From Ignavibacteriaceae bacterium (GTDB lineage: Bacteria > Bacteroidota > Ignavibacteria > Ignavibacteriales > Ignavibacteriaceae), in NCBI GenBank assembly GCA_022865965.1, contig JALHTS010000137.1, positions 1-8,854 on the forward strand: a DNA stretch of 8,854 nt. Reading direction: 5' to 3'. A program made the position numbers and the translations under genes. How positions within the stretch are numbered: the first letter of the stretch is position 1; every line of letters begins with the position of its first letter. Below the pieces are notes generated by a model. That model ran no database searches, was not told the DNA's origin, and worked only from the letters and a program-made list of their open reading frames with translations. Shown in pieces: positions 1 through 6,541 of the stretch.

Positions 1-498
1 GACAAGAGATTAGAAAAATATTTATCGAAACTGAATGTAGATGTAAATTACTACTCCAGAGAAATTTATGAATTTGGTGGTGTTAGACTATATATTCTGA
101 ATGATGATAGCGATGATTTTTATAGTACACTGTCAAGTAATTATAAAAGCGGAATGATGAAACTCGTATATGGCCATTATAGTTTTCTTTTTACAGGCGA
201 TGTTGAGAGAAAAGCTGAAGAATATTATGTAAAAAAATATGGTCATTTTCTTGATGTGGATATTTTGAAAGTCCCTCATCATGGAAGTAAGACCAGTTCC
301 ACAAAACCATTTTTAGATTTGGTTTCTCCTAAAATATCTGTGATAAGTGTGGGAATTAAAAATAAGTTTAATCATCCATCACAAGATATTATCGAGAGGC
401 TTGAAGATTATAATACAAGAATTTATAGAACTGATTTGGTTGGAGCAATTTTAATGCGGAGCAATGGCAAAAATATTGAAATGGTTGACTGGAAGTAA
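1..498 (+). CDS. comEC: ComEC/Rec2-like protein, C-terminal metallo-beta-lactamase part (5' partial)
   Basis: The frame is open from base 1 to the TAA at 496-498, so 165 C-terminal codons are visible and the start lies outside the window. The visible residues match the end of the metallo-beta-lactamase domain found in ComEC/Rec2 DNA-uptake proteins: KLVYG followed by FLFTGD (TGD at residues 65-67), then VPHHGS (His93-His94), then NHPS (His125-Ser127). In ComEC this extracytoplasmic domain follows the transmembrane competence domain of a channel that carries single-stranded DNA across the inner membrane. The membrane part is not in view, so a free-standing MBL-fold hydrolase cannot be excluded. 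An internal ATG at 154 is not a credible start, because the homologous sequence begins before it. purE follows 56 bases downstream on the same strand. Confidence 0.82.
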   Translation, partial: DKRLEKYLSKLNVDVNYYSREIYEFGGVRLYILNDDSDDFYSTLSSNYKSGMMKLVYGHYSFLFTGDVERKAEEYYVKKYGHFLDVDILKVPHHGSKTSSTKPFLDLVSPKISVISVGIKNKFNHPSQDIIERLEDYNTRIYRTDLVGAILMRSNGKNIEMVDWK

Positions 499-508
499 TT
501 TATTATCT

Positions 509-536
509 TTAAACTACAGAACTTAAATTAGTTTAA
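509..536 (+). promoter_or_regulatory. 8-bp perfect inverted repeat upstream of purE
   Basis: TTAAACTA (509-516) and TAGTTTAA (529-536) are perfect inverted complements around a 12-base spacer. The repeat lies in the 56-base gap between the ComEC-like gene and purE, and ends 6 bases before the purE ribosome binding site. No T-tract follows, so it is a poor intrinsic terminator. An operator or a weak mRNA hairpin is possible. The arms are AT-rich, so chance is not excluded. Confidence 0.35.
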
Positions 537-542
537 CTCAAA

Positions 543-549
543 AAAGGAG
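543..549 (+). promoter_or_regulatory. Ribosome binding site of purE
   Basis: AAAGGAG lies 5 bases before the ATG at 555. It is one of the few clear Shine-Dalgarno sequences in the window and it fixes the purE start. Confidence 0.75.
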
Positions 550-554
550 TTCTT

Positions 555-1049
555 ATGTCAAAAAATATTTTAGTTGGAATAATTATGGGGAGTGATTCTG
601 ATCTACCAATAATGAAAGAAGCTTCAACAATATTAAACGAGTTTGGGATAGCTAATGAAACGAAAATAATTTCAGCGCATAGAAGTCCAAAAGTTTTAGC
701 TGAGTATGTGTCCGGTGCACATGAAAGAGGTATGAAAGTAATTATAGCTGGTGCGGGTGCAGCGGCTCATCTGCCTGGCGTAACTGCAGCATATACACCG
801 CTTCCGGTAATCGGTGTTCCCATAAAATCAAAATCATTAGAGGGTTTAGATTCGCTTCTCTCTATTGTTCAAATGCCTTCAGGAGTTCCTGTTGCCACGG
901 TTGCAATAAATGGAGCCAAGAATGCCGGAATACTGGCTGCTCAAATTATTGCTGTGTCCGATAAAGACCTACTAAATAAGATTATGGTTTTCAAGAAAAA
1001 TTTGGAAATTGAATCAATAAAAAAGAATGATAACATTAATTTAGCTTAG
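555..1049 (+). CDS. purE: N5-carboxyaminoimidazole ribonucleotide mutase PurE
   Basis: This 164-residue protein has the usual length of class I PurE. The enzyme rearranges N5-CAIR to CAIR in de novo purine synthesis in the cytoplasm. Family motifs are present in order: MGSDSD at 11-16 (phosphate/nucleotide binding), SAHR at 40-43 with the expected catalytic His42, a [14 protein letters not shown] glycine-rich loop near 66-75, and the [14 protein letters not shown] block near 101-114. The start is supported by an AAAGGAG site 5 bases upstream. The partner purK, which makes N5-CAIR, is not in the window. A class II (CO2-using) PurE is less likely given the SIVQMP block. The gene is convergent with the minus-strand operon that ends 138 bases downstream. 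Confidence 0.96.
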   Translation: MSKNILVGIIMGSDSDLPIMKEASTILNEFGIANETKIISAHRSPKVLAEYVSGAHERGMKVIIAGAGAAAHLPGVTAAYTPLPVIGVPIKSKSLEGLDSLLSIVQMPSGVPVATVAINGAKNAGILAAQIIAVSDKDLLNKIMVFKKNLEIESIKKNDNINLA

Positions 1050-1098
1050 GTCAATAATTTAGTACCCATATTTTAGGGGGCTATAATTTTAAGAACTC

Positions 1099-1125
1099 GG
1101 AATGCGTTGTACTAATCAACATTCC
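1099..1125. terminator. Candidate two-way terminator between convergent genes
   Basis: GGAATG-CG-TTG (1099-1109) pairs with CAACATTCC (1117-1125), giving nine base pairs with a two-base CG bulge and a 7-base loop. It lies between the purE stop and the stop of the convergent hydroxylase gene, where a shared terminator is expected. Neither side has a clean T-tract, so intrinsic activity would be weak, and the call rests on the stem and its position. Confidence 0.45.
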
Positions 1126-1134
1126 AAAGAAAGT

Positions 1135-1185
1135 AATTCGTTTACTATGTTATTTGTAATTTATAATATCGTTCATCAACGAATT
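1135..1185. repeat. 8-bp inverted repeat at the end of the minus-strand operon
   Basis: AATTCGTT (1135-1142) and AACGAATT (1178-1185) are perfect inverted complements separated by 35 AT-rich bases. The right arm ends 2 bases before the stop codon of the minus-strand hydroxylase gene, so it would sit in the 3' untranslated end of that transcript. The role is unknown; it may add to transcript-end structure together with the neighbouring stem at 1099-1125. Confidence 0.3.
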
Positions 1186-1187
1186 GT

Positions 1188-2033
1188 TTATTTATTGGTT
1201 TTCCTGGATTTAAAGCTCCGGAAAGCAAATAGTGTTTGCGAAAAGTAATTATTTGGAAAATATGTCTTGAGTCCGTACTCGTCAGGTTTTGTTTCTGGTA
1301 AGTAAGCAGTTCCCCACAGCCAATCCCATATAGCAAGCTTTGTAGCAAAATTTCTGTTTCTGCCTTTTCCCGTTGAATGATGCCACCGGTGCATTTCAGG
1401 TCCGTTTATGATGAGCTGTAACTTTCCGGTTCTTACATTAAGATTTGAGTGAATATACATTCCCCAAACAGCACTAATAATACCTTTATATGCTATCACC
1501 TCTACAGGAGCACCGAGTAGAATTATTGGCATAAATTCAATTGTTTGATTGATTAAAATTTCAATTGCGTGAGAACGTGAACCTGAAAGCCAATCAACTT
1601 TTTTGGGTGAATGATGTGCTTCGTGAATTCGCCACAACCATTTATTTTTGTGCTGCCAGCGATGCATCCAGTAGATATAGATTTCATGCGTAATTGTGAA
1701 GAATATTAATTGAATCCAGATTGGGACCTTTAAAAAAAGCTGAAGCCTTGATATTCCAGTAGTATTATCAATATAATAAATGATATATCCGAAAATTATT
1801 ATTCCAAGAATATAACTTTGTGCAATAGTATATAATGCTAGATCATCAAAGAATCCTTCACGAAAAACTTTTTGTCCTTTGGTATAAGGAAATATTCTTT
1901 CAAGTATTATGAATAAAATTGCTGCAGAAATTATAATAGTGAAAGAAATTTTCTCCGCTGAGGAAAAATTGTTAAGGTAAGAATTTACTGTGTTTAATAT
2001 ATTCCCAAATAAGTTTGATATCTGAATATTCAT
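1188..2033 (-). CDS. Fatty acid hydroxylase / sterol desaturase family membrane protein
   Basis: The 281-residue protein belongs to the di-iron fatty acid hydroxylase superfamily, integral membrane enzymes that use O2 to hydroxylate or desaturate lipids. The histidine clusters are complete: His116 with WMHRWQH (His124, His128), HEAHH (His137, His140, His141), His155 and His196, and MHRWHH (His215, His218, His219). The spacing and the blocks HHSPKKVDWLSGSR and WDWLWGT are typical of bacterial sterol desaturase-like members. Hydrophobic stretches near residues 29-48, 65-88 and 104-122 are likely membrane segments; another covers about 160-195. It starts at ATG 2033, 21 bases after the NeuB-family gene, with no clear Shine-Dalgarno site, so it is probably the last gene of the operon. 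The substrate cannot be read from sequence. A membrane lipid, an acyl chain or the glycan's lipid carrier are possibilities. Confidence 0.9.
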   Translation of the reverse strand: MNIQISNLFGNILNTVNSYLNNFSSAEKISFTIIISAAILFIILERIFPYTKGQKVFREGFFDDLALYTIAQSYILGIIIFGYIIYYIDNTTGISRLQLFLKVPIWIQLIFFTITHEIYIYWMHRWQHKNKWLWRIHEAHHSPKKVDWLSGSRSHAIEILINQTIEFMPIILLGAPVEVIAYKGIISAVWGMYIHSNLNVRTGKLQLIINGPEMHRWHHSTGKGRNRNFATKLAIWDWLWGTAYLPETKPDEYGLKTYFPNNYFSQTLFAFRSFKSRKTNK

Positions 2034-2054
2034 AAAATCAAATAGACGGAATTA

Positions 2055-2936
2055 TTAGTTTCTTACTCGTCTTAATTTTTTCATAACGGGAATTTCACTG
2101 TCATAGACACGTTTGACTCCATCTCCAAGTGACGCTTCAATATCTCTTATGTTTGAAATGAGCCTTTGTAATCCACCAATTTCAACAGATGCAGCCTGAT
2201 CGGTTCCCCACATTGCGCGGTCTAATGTTATATGTCTTTCCACAAAACAAGCACCCAGCGAAACTGCAGCCCAGGTTGGCGCTAATCCAACTTCGTGACC
2301 GGAATAACCAATTGGAATTTCAGGATATTTTTTTTTTAATGTCAAAATCATTTTAAGATTTAATTCTTCATTTTTAGCAGGATATGCAGAAGTAGAATGC
2401 GCAACTAAGAGATTTTTTTTCTCAATAGTCTCAACTCCTTTTTCAATTTCTGCCATTGTTGACATTCCAGTTGAAATTATTACTGGTTTGTCAAGTTCAT
2501 TGTGCTTCTTTAATAGTTTAATATCAGTAAGTGAGGCAGAGGAGGTTTTGTAGAGCGGGGGATTGAACTGTTTTATAAATTCATTAGCTTCTTCGTCCCA
2601 GCAGGAAGCAAACCAAATGATATCTAATTCTTTACAATAACGATCTATCTCCGAATACTCATCTTTGCCAAATTCAACTTTGTGACGATAATCAATATAA
2701 GTCATTCGACCCCAGGGTGTATCTCTTTCAATATACCATTGATCTTTTGGAGTACATATCTCGGGAGTACGTTTTTGAAATTTAACAGCATCACATCCTG
2801 CAGATTTTGCACCTTTAATTATTTTTTTAGCAATATCAATGGAACCGTTATGATTAATACCTATCTCTCCAATTACAAAACATGGATGACCATCACCAAT
2901 GTATCTATTGCCAACCTTAATTTCTCTTTTATTCAT
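2055..2936 (-). CDS. NeuB-family ulosonic acid synthase, short form without SAF domain
   Basis: This 293-residue protein is a TIM-barrel synthase of the sialic acid synthase (NeuB) family, which condenses phosphoenolpyruvate with a sugar or sugar phosphate to give a 2-keto-3-deoxy acid. Landmarks are IGEIGINHNG at 22-31, KFQKR at 52-56, STGMST at 155-160, HSTSAYP at 180-186, GYSGHE at 210-215 and VERHITLD at 232-239. His214 and His235 match the metal-binding pair of NeuB. Classical NeuB proteins run to about 340-350 residues with a C-terminal SAF (antifreeze-like) domain. Here the protein stops at the linker, so that domain is absent. GYSGHE replaces the usual GYSDHT, and GTDQAAS (244-250) replaces the usual GPDHxxS. 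The barrel is intact, so this looks like a distinct subfamily and not a broken gene. It lies 18 bases after the phosphatase gene. The substrate is unknown; N-acetylneuraminate itself is unlikely. Confidence 0.88.
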   Translation of the reverse strand: MNKREIKVGNRYIGDGHPCFVIGEIGINHNGSIDIAKKIIKGAKSAGCDAVKFQKRTPEICTPKDQWYIERDTPWGRMTYIDYRHKVEFGKDEYSEIDRYCKELDIIWFASCWDEEANEFIKQFNPPLYKTSSASLTDIKLLKKHNELDKPVIISTGMSTMAEIEKGVETIEKKNLLVAHSTSAYPAKNEELNLKMILTLKKKYPEIPIGYSGHEVGLAPTWAAVSLGACFVERHITLDRAMWGTDQAASVEIGGLQRLISNIRDIEASLGDGVKRVYDSEIPVMKKLRRVRN

Positions 2937-2954
2937 TTAGTTATCCAAACTGTA

Positions 2955-3488
2955 CTAAGAGTTTATTTCTTTTAAAGCAATAATTAATTCAGCAAATTCT
3001 CTGAAAGCACCATAACCGCCTTTGTTTTCACAAACATAATCACTTATTTCTTTGATGAATATCATTCCATCTCCTGGACAAGCAGTGAATCCAACTAATT
3101 TCATTATCTCAAGATCATTAACGTCATCGCCAATGAAAGCAATATTTTCTGGTTGTAAATGGTTTTTATTTAAAATTTCTTCAAGCAACGATTTTTTATC
3201 AGTTATACCAAGATATAATTGAGTTATTTTTAATTTTTGAGCACGTGCTTTTACAGTTCCTGAATTTTCACCAGTAATAATTCCAGTCTCAATATTTGCA
3301 TGTTTTCTAAGCCTTTCTACACCCATTCCATCTCTGATTGAAAATCTCTTTATCATTTCACCATCTGGAGAATAATAAATTCCAGTATCCGTAAGAACTC
3401 CATCAACATCCGTTAGAACAAATTTTATTATATCTGCTTTACTTTTCAGATGTTTATTCCTTGCTGCTAATTTCTGATCTGTTACCAT
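2955..3488 (-). CDS. KdsC-type HAD phosphatase (ulosonic acid phosphate phosphatase)
   Basis: The protein has 177 residues from ATG 3488, the usual length for compact C0-type HAD phosphatases such as KdsC (Kdo-8-phosphate phosphatase) and the related KDN-9-phosphate phosphatase. All four HAD motifs are visible: DVDGVLTD with nucleophile Asp27 and Asp29, TGE at 72-74, Lys98/Lys99, and GDDVND at 120-125. ATG 3488 is preferred over the in-frame TTG at 3497 because GGAGG lies 9 bases before the ATG, whereas it directly abuts the TTG. The coding region overlaps the end of the SDR gene by 7 bases, and the NeuB-family gene follows 18 bases later. The likely role is removal of phosphate from the product of that synthase. 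Ordinary Kdo synthesis is a weaker alternative, as no kdsA or kdsB is adjacent. Confidence 0.87.
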   Translation of the reverse strand: MVTDQKLAARNKHLKSKADIIKFVLTDVDGVLTDTGIYYSPDGEMIKRFSIRDGMGVERLRKHANIETGIITGENSGTVKARAQKLKITQLYLGITDKKSLLEEILNKNHLQPENIAFIGDDVNDLEIMKLVGFTACPGDGMIFIKEISDYVCENKGGYGAFREFAELIIALKEINS

Positions 3489-4294
3489 GCTGTCCAACCT
3501 CCATCTACTACTAAATTGGCACCTGTCATATATGATGATGCATCACTCGCAAGAAAAACAATAGCTCCTTTATAATCATAAGGTTGAGCCATTCTGTTTA
3601 ACATAGTTTTTTGTGAATAATTATTTACAAAATATTCGTCCTGATTATTTTCGACTCCGCCGGGAGAAAGTGTATTTACTCGTACTCCTTTATTTCCCCA
3701 GTAAGCTGCAAGAAATCGTGTGAAATTAATGATTGCACCCTTTGTGGCAGGGTAAGCAGGAGATTTATAAAAGGTCTGTGATCCATCCGGCTTTTTATAT
3801 ATTGATTGATCAGGTCCAACCATTCCGTAGGTTGAAGCAATATTTATTATACTGCCTTTTCCTTGCTTTGCCATCTCGGCACCTATTATTTGAGAGCATA
3901 GAAACGTTCCTGTTATGTTTACATCAAGAGATTTTTGCCACATATCAAAAGGATAATTTTCAAACATTGAAAGTTCTTCTGCAGCTTGGGGATTTTCAAA
4001 CATATCGTTTATTGCTGCATTGTTCACAAGTATATCAATCGAACCGAATTTATCTAACGCAATATCTCTTAATCTTTTAATGGAATCTGGTTTTGTAATG
4101 TCAACACCAATTCCAATAGAATCAGTTGCAAGTTCTTTGGCAAATTTGATGCAATTTTCTTCATCAATATCAGCAACAACAATGTTTGCACCTGCTTCTG
4201 CCAATGCATAACAATGATGTTTTCCGATAAGTCCGAGTGAACCGGTTACAATTGCTGCTTTATTTTTTAGTGAAAATAAGTCTATAGAGTTCAT
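3482..4294 (-). CDS. PtmA-like short-chain dehydrogenase/reductase
   Basis: This 270-residue classical SDR is a Rossmann-fold NAD(P)-dependent oxidoreductase. Seen in order: the cofactor loop TGSLGLIG at 17-24, Asp42 after the second strand (which usually favours NAD), NNAA at 91-94, Asn126 in DVNITGT, and the catalytic Ser154, Tyr181 and Lys185. It ends with SSYMTGANLVVDGGWTAW, typical of SDRs often annotated as PtmA-like or flagellin/glycan modification oxidoreductases. About 20 extra residues between Ser154 and Tyr181 also fit that group. The start is ATG 4294, with no clear Shine-Dalgarno site, 78 bases after the aminotransferase gene. It overlaps the phosphatase gene by 7 bases. The inferred job is to oxidise a sugar hydroxyl to a ketone or aldehyde for the aminotransferase, or to reduce a keto-sugar. 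Fatty acid synthesis (FabG) is unlikely from context. Confidence 0.88.
   Translation of the reverse strand: MNSIDLFSLKNKAAIVTGSLGLIGKHHCYALAEAGANIVVADIDEENCIKFAKELATDSIGIGVDITKPDSIKRLRDIALDKFGSIDILVNNAAINDMFENPQAAEELSMFENYPFDMWQKSLDVNITGTFLCSQIIGAEMAKQGKGSIINIASTYGMVGPDQSIYKKPDGSQTFYKSPAYPATKGAIINFTRFLAAYWGNKGVRVNTLSPGGVENNQDEYFVNNYSQKTMLNRMAQPYDYKGAIVFLASDASSYMTGANLVVDGGWTAW
3498..3502 (-). promoter_or_regulatory. Internal ribosome binding site of the HAD phosphatase
   Basis: On the minus strand GGAGG lies inside the last codons of the SDR gene, 9 bases before ATG 3488. It decides the start of the phosphatase and supports translational coupling across the 7-base overlap. Confidence 0.6.
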
Positions 4295-4321
4295 TGTTTC
4301 TATTAGTTAGATTTTAGTTGC

Positions 4322-4368
4322 CACCATGAGCTTGCTTGCCTTCTGTAGCCGATTAGCTCAGACAGGTG
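4322..4368 (-). other. Imperfect hairpin in the gap between aminotransferase and SDR genes
   Basis: The 78-base gap is the largest within the operon and more GC-rich than its surroundings. CACC (4322-4325) and TGAGCT (4327-4332) pair with AGCTCA (4355-4360) and GGTG (4365-4368), around a 22-base loop and an asymmetric internal loop (1 base against 4). No T-tract follows on the minus strand, so this does not look like a terminator. It may be an mRNA processing or stability element, or a small dispersed repeat. Confidence 0.35.
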
Positions 4369-4372
4369 ATTG

Positions 4373-5707
4373 TTATTTGTGTTTAGGCTTTAAGTTAAAA
4401 TTACTCGTCTTTCTGAAAACAGCTTCAACCGGTTCACCGCGTAAATAACCTTTTACGTTATTTTCATCAACTGCTTTTTTTAGAATTGGAAGAACTTCAC
4501 GATAAACTTTAAAAGTATATTCCACATCTTCATCAGAATGTGAAAATGACATATTATGAAATCCGCCCCAAAGAATTCCTCGCTTAATCATTTCCTGCTG
4601 AATTAAAGATTTCATTTCAAGAGGATTACCTGCTGATGGATCGAAAGTAATAATTGTTCTGCATTCAAACCCGGTGCATTTTGTGTAATTCATCCCAAGT
4701 TCTTGCGCAATTTTATTATAACCATCTTTCAGCTTTTTACCCTGTTTAGCCAAAAAAGCAGGGACATTTTTTTCTTCAATTTCATTTATTGTTGCTTTGG
4801 CTGCAGCAAGTGATAAAGCTTCACCGCCAAAAGTTGTGAAGAAGAAAACATCTTTTTCCAATAAAGACATTACATCTTTTCTACCTGTTAATATTGCTAT
4901 AGGCATTCCATTTGCAACCGCTTTTGAAAAACAGGCAAGATCGGCTTTCACTCCGAAATATTCCTGTGCACCACCAATAGCAACTCTGAAGCCCGTCCAC
5001 ATTTCATCAAAGATCAATAAAGTTCCGTTTGCTGTGCAGACTTCTCTTAGTTTCTTAAGAAAATTATTCTTTGGTTCTTCAAATACAAATGGTTCGAGTA
5101 TAACTGCTGCAGTGTCTTCATCAATAGAATCTTTAACTGACTGAATATCATTGTAATTAAAAGTAAAACTTAAATCTTGAATAGCTTGTGGAATACCTTT
5201 ATTTCTGTCAGTAACGCTTATATACCAATCGTGCCATCCATGATAACCACAGCAAAGCACTTTTTCTCTGCCTGTAAAAGCGCGGGCTACACGAACAGCT
5301 GCCGAAGTAACATCAGCACCCGTTTTACTGTAACGGATTGACTCAGCATTAGGAACAAGTTTATTAATCAATTCAGCAACTTCAACTTCAAGTGGATGCA
5401 TAAGTGAAAAAGTTATTCCATCTTCCAATTGCTTTTTGATTGCTTTATCAACTTTTTTGTATGCATAACCTAAAGAGAGAGGACCAATTCCCATATTAAA
5501 ATCTATGTATTCATTTCCATCAACATCCCAAACGTGAGAACCTTTTCCACGCTGTAAATATTTTGGTGCAACTCCTTTGATGTTTTGTCCCGGGCCTTTG
5601 GCTAAAGTTTGTGTTACGGCGGGAATTAACTCTAATGCCTTCTGATAATATTCATCGGATATTTTTATGACCGGATAATCTTTATTAAAATCAACTTTGT
5701 TTGGCAT
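4373..5707 (-). CDS. Class III PLP-dependent aminotransferase (HemL/GSA-aminomutase-like)
   Basis: The protein has 444 residues from ATG 5707. Numbered from that ATG it shows TGADVTSAAVRVAR near 129-142, YHGWHDW at 155-161, FDEMWTGFR with PLP-binding Asp234, FSKAVANG with the likely Schiff-base Lys262, and TTFGGEA at 291-297. These are hallmarks of fold-type I, class III enzymes close to glutamate-1-semialdehyde 2,1-aminomutase. A TTG three codons upstream (5716) keeps the same frame, but neither start has a convincing Shine-Dalgarno site, so the ATG is chosen. The stop of the cytidylyltransferase gene lies 22 bases before the ATG. Since it sits among sugar-acid genes, haem synthesis is an unlikely job and an automatic hemL label would probably mislead. 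Transfer of an amino group to a keto- or aldehydo-sugar made by the adjacent SDR is inferred. An intramolecular amino shift, as in HemL, is another option. Confidence 0.88.
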   Translation of the reverse strand: MPNKVDFNKDYPVIKISDEYYQKALELIPAVTQTLAKGPGQNIKGVAPKYLQRGKGSHVWDVDGNEYIDFNMGIGPLSLGYAYKKVDKAIKKQLEDGITFSLMHPLEVEVAELINKLVPNAESIRYSKTGADVTSAAVRVARAFTGREKVLCCGYHGWHDWYISVTDRNKGIPQAIQDLSFTFNYNDIQSVKDSIDEDTAAVILEPFVFEEPKNNFLKKLREVCTANGTLLIFDEMWTGFRVAIGGAQEYFGVKADLACFSKAVANGMPIAILTGRKDVMSLLEKDVFFFTTFGGEALSLAAAKATINEIEEKNVPAFLAKQGKKLKDGYNKIAQELGMNYTKCTGFECRTIITFDPSAGNPLEMKSLIQQEMIKRGILWGGFHNMSFSHSDEDVEYTFKVYREVLPILKKAVDENNVKGYLRGEPVEAVFRKTSNFNLKPKHK

Positions 5708-5729
5708 TATTTTCAACTCAATTTATTAA

Positions 5730-6539
5730 CTAAATAATTTTTGTTTGTTTTTTAGAAATTGTTTTTAATTCATTTAAATGATCTCGGTACCAGTTAACCC
5801 CATTATACTTTTCATTTATTTTTTTTATTTCAGGTTTTCGTTGAAGTAATTCAAGTATATCATTTAAAGAAAAATTTGGATTACTATCATAAAGTTCATC
5901 ATAAACTGCTTTAATAAAAAGGTAATCATCCATATAATCTATAGTGAAACGATGAGACATTGAATAATCTAATTCAGGTTCCCATTCAACATTTCCCAGC
6001 TTAAAATTAGACGAATTTTCCCAAAAGTATGGAGTGGTATGTTCTCTTTCAAAATTTTTAGTTGCGTTTTCACAGGCAATTTTTAATGCTGCCATAGACA
6101 TTATCTCAACATCATTCCCATCTGGGTATGTAGCTGGATGAAGATTACTTACATAATCATAATTATCAGAATTATCTATGTAAAATTTCAATACTCGATC
6201 AATTACATTAGGATCGATTAAAGGACAATCAGACGGAATTTTTACGACTGCATCAGCATCATATTCAAGTGAAGCCTTAAAATGTCTGTCAAGTAAATCA
6301 GTAGGATGACCGCGGTAAAGATTAAAATTATTTTCTTCACATATTTTAACTAATAAATCATCGGATTCATCCACAGTAGTGGCAATAACAATAGTCCCGC
6401 AGTACTTTGATGAAGAAACTCTTTCAATCATTTTGACTATTAGTGGTTGTCCGGCAAGAGGTAAAATTACTTTTTGAGGAAGTCGTGAAGAACTCATTCG
6501 TGCCTGAATAACAGTAACAATTTTCAAATCGTTATTCAT
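5730..6539 (-). CDS. SpsF/CMP-sugar synthetase-type cytidylyltransferase
   Basis: The 269-residue protein is a nucleotidyltransferase of the cytidylyltransferase family that includes CMP-Kdo synthetase, CMP-sialic acid synthetase and SpsF. It shows the N-terminal nucleotide loop IQARMSSSRLPQK (11-23), the block RGHPTDLLDRHF (77-88), SDCPLIDP (103-110) with the expected metal-binding Asp104, EREHTTPY (164-171) and RFTIDYMDD (197-205). The probable reaction is CTP plus a 2-keto-3-deoxy sugar acid giving a CMP-activated sugar and pyrophosphate, in the cytoplasm. Its overall pattern is closer to SpsF than to NeuA or KdsB. It starts at ATG 6539, two bases after the stop of the preceding gene, so the two are probably translated together. 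The exact sugar cannot be assigned. Confidence 0.88.
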   Translation of the reverse strand: MNNDLKIVTVIQARMSSSRLPQKVILPLAGQPLIVKMIERVSSSKYCGTIVIATTVDESDDLLVKICEENNFNLYRGHPTDLLDRHFKASLEYDADAVVKIPSDCPLIDPNVIDRVLKFYIDNSDNYDYVSNLHPATYPDGNDVEIMSMAALKIACENATKNFEREHTTPYFWENSSNFKLGNVEWEPELDYSMSHRFTIDYMDDYLFIKAVYDELYDSNPNFSLNDILELLQRKPEIKKINEKYNGVNWYRDHLNELKTISKKQTKII

Positions 6540-6541
6540 AT

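Noticed and set aside
2055..2936. NeuB gene truncated by mutation
   Set aside because: The barrel is complete, the end falls cleanly at the domain border, and the downstream gene starts 21 bases later with no leftover SAF-like sequence.
2682..2975. Plus-strand ORF of 97 codons opposite the NeuB-family gene
   Set aside because: It is antisense to a well-supported gene and its translation shows no recognisable motif. Other antisense or out-of-frame ORFs at 1145-1348, 3733-4080, 4020-4211, 4797-5144 and 6844-7035 were dropped for the same reason.
4347..4380. Possible tRNA gene on the plus strand
   Set aside because: Only the first 21 bases look tRNA-like. The D-arm does not close, and no anticodon arm, T-arm or 3' acceptor half follows before the aminotransferase coding region.
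4373..5716. hemL (glutamate-1-semialdehyde aminomutase) for haem synthesis
   Set aside because: The family likeness is real, but all the neighbours are sugar-acid genes and no haem gene is present. A sugar-related role is more plausible.
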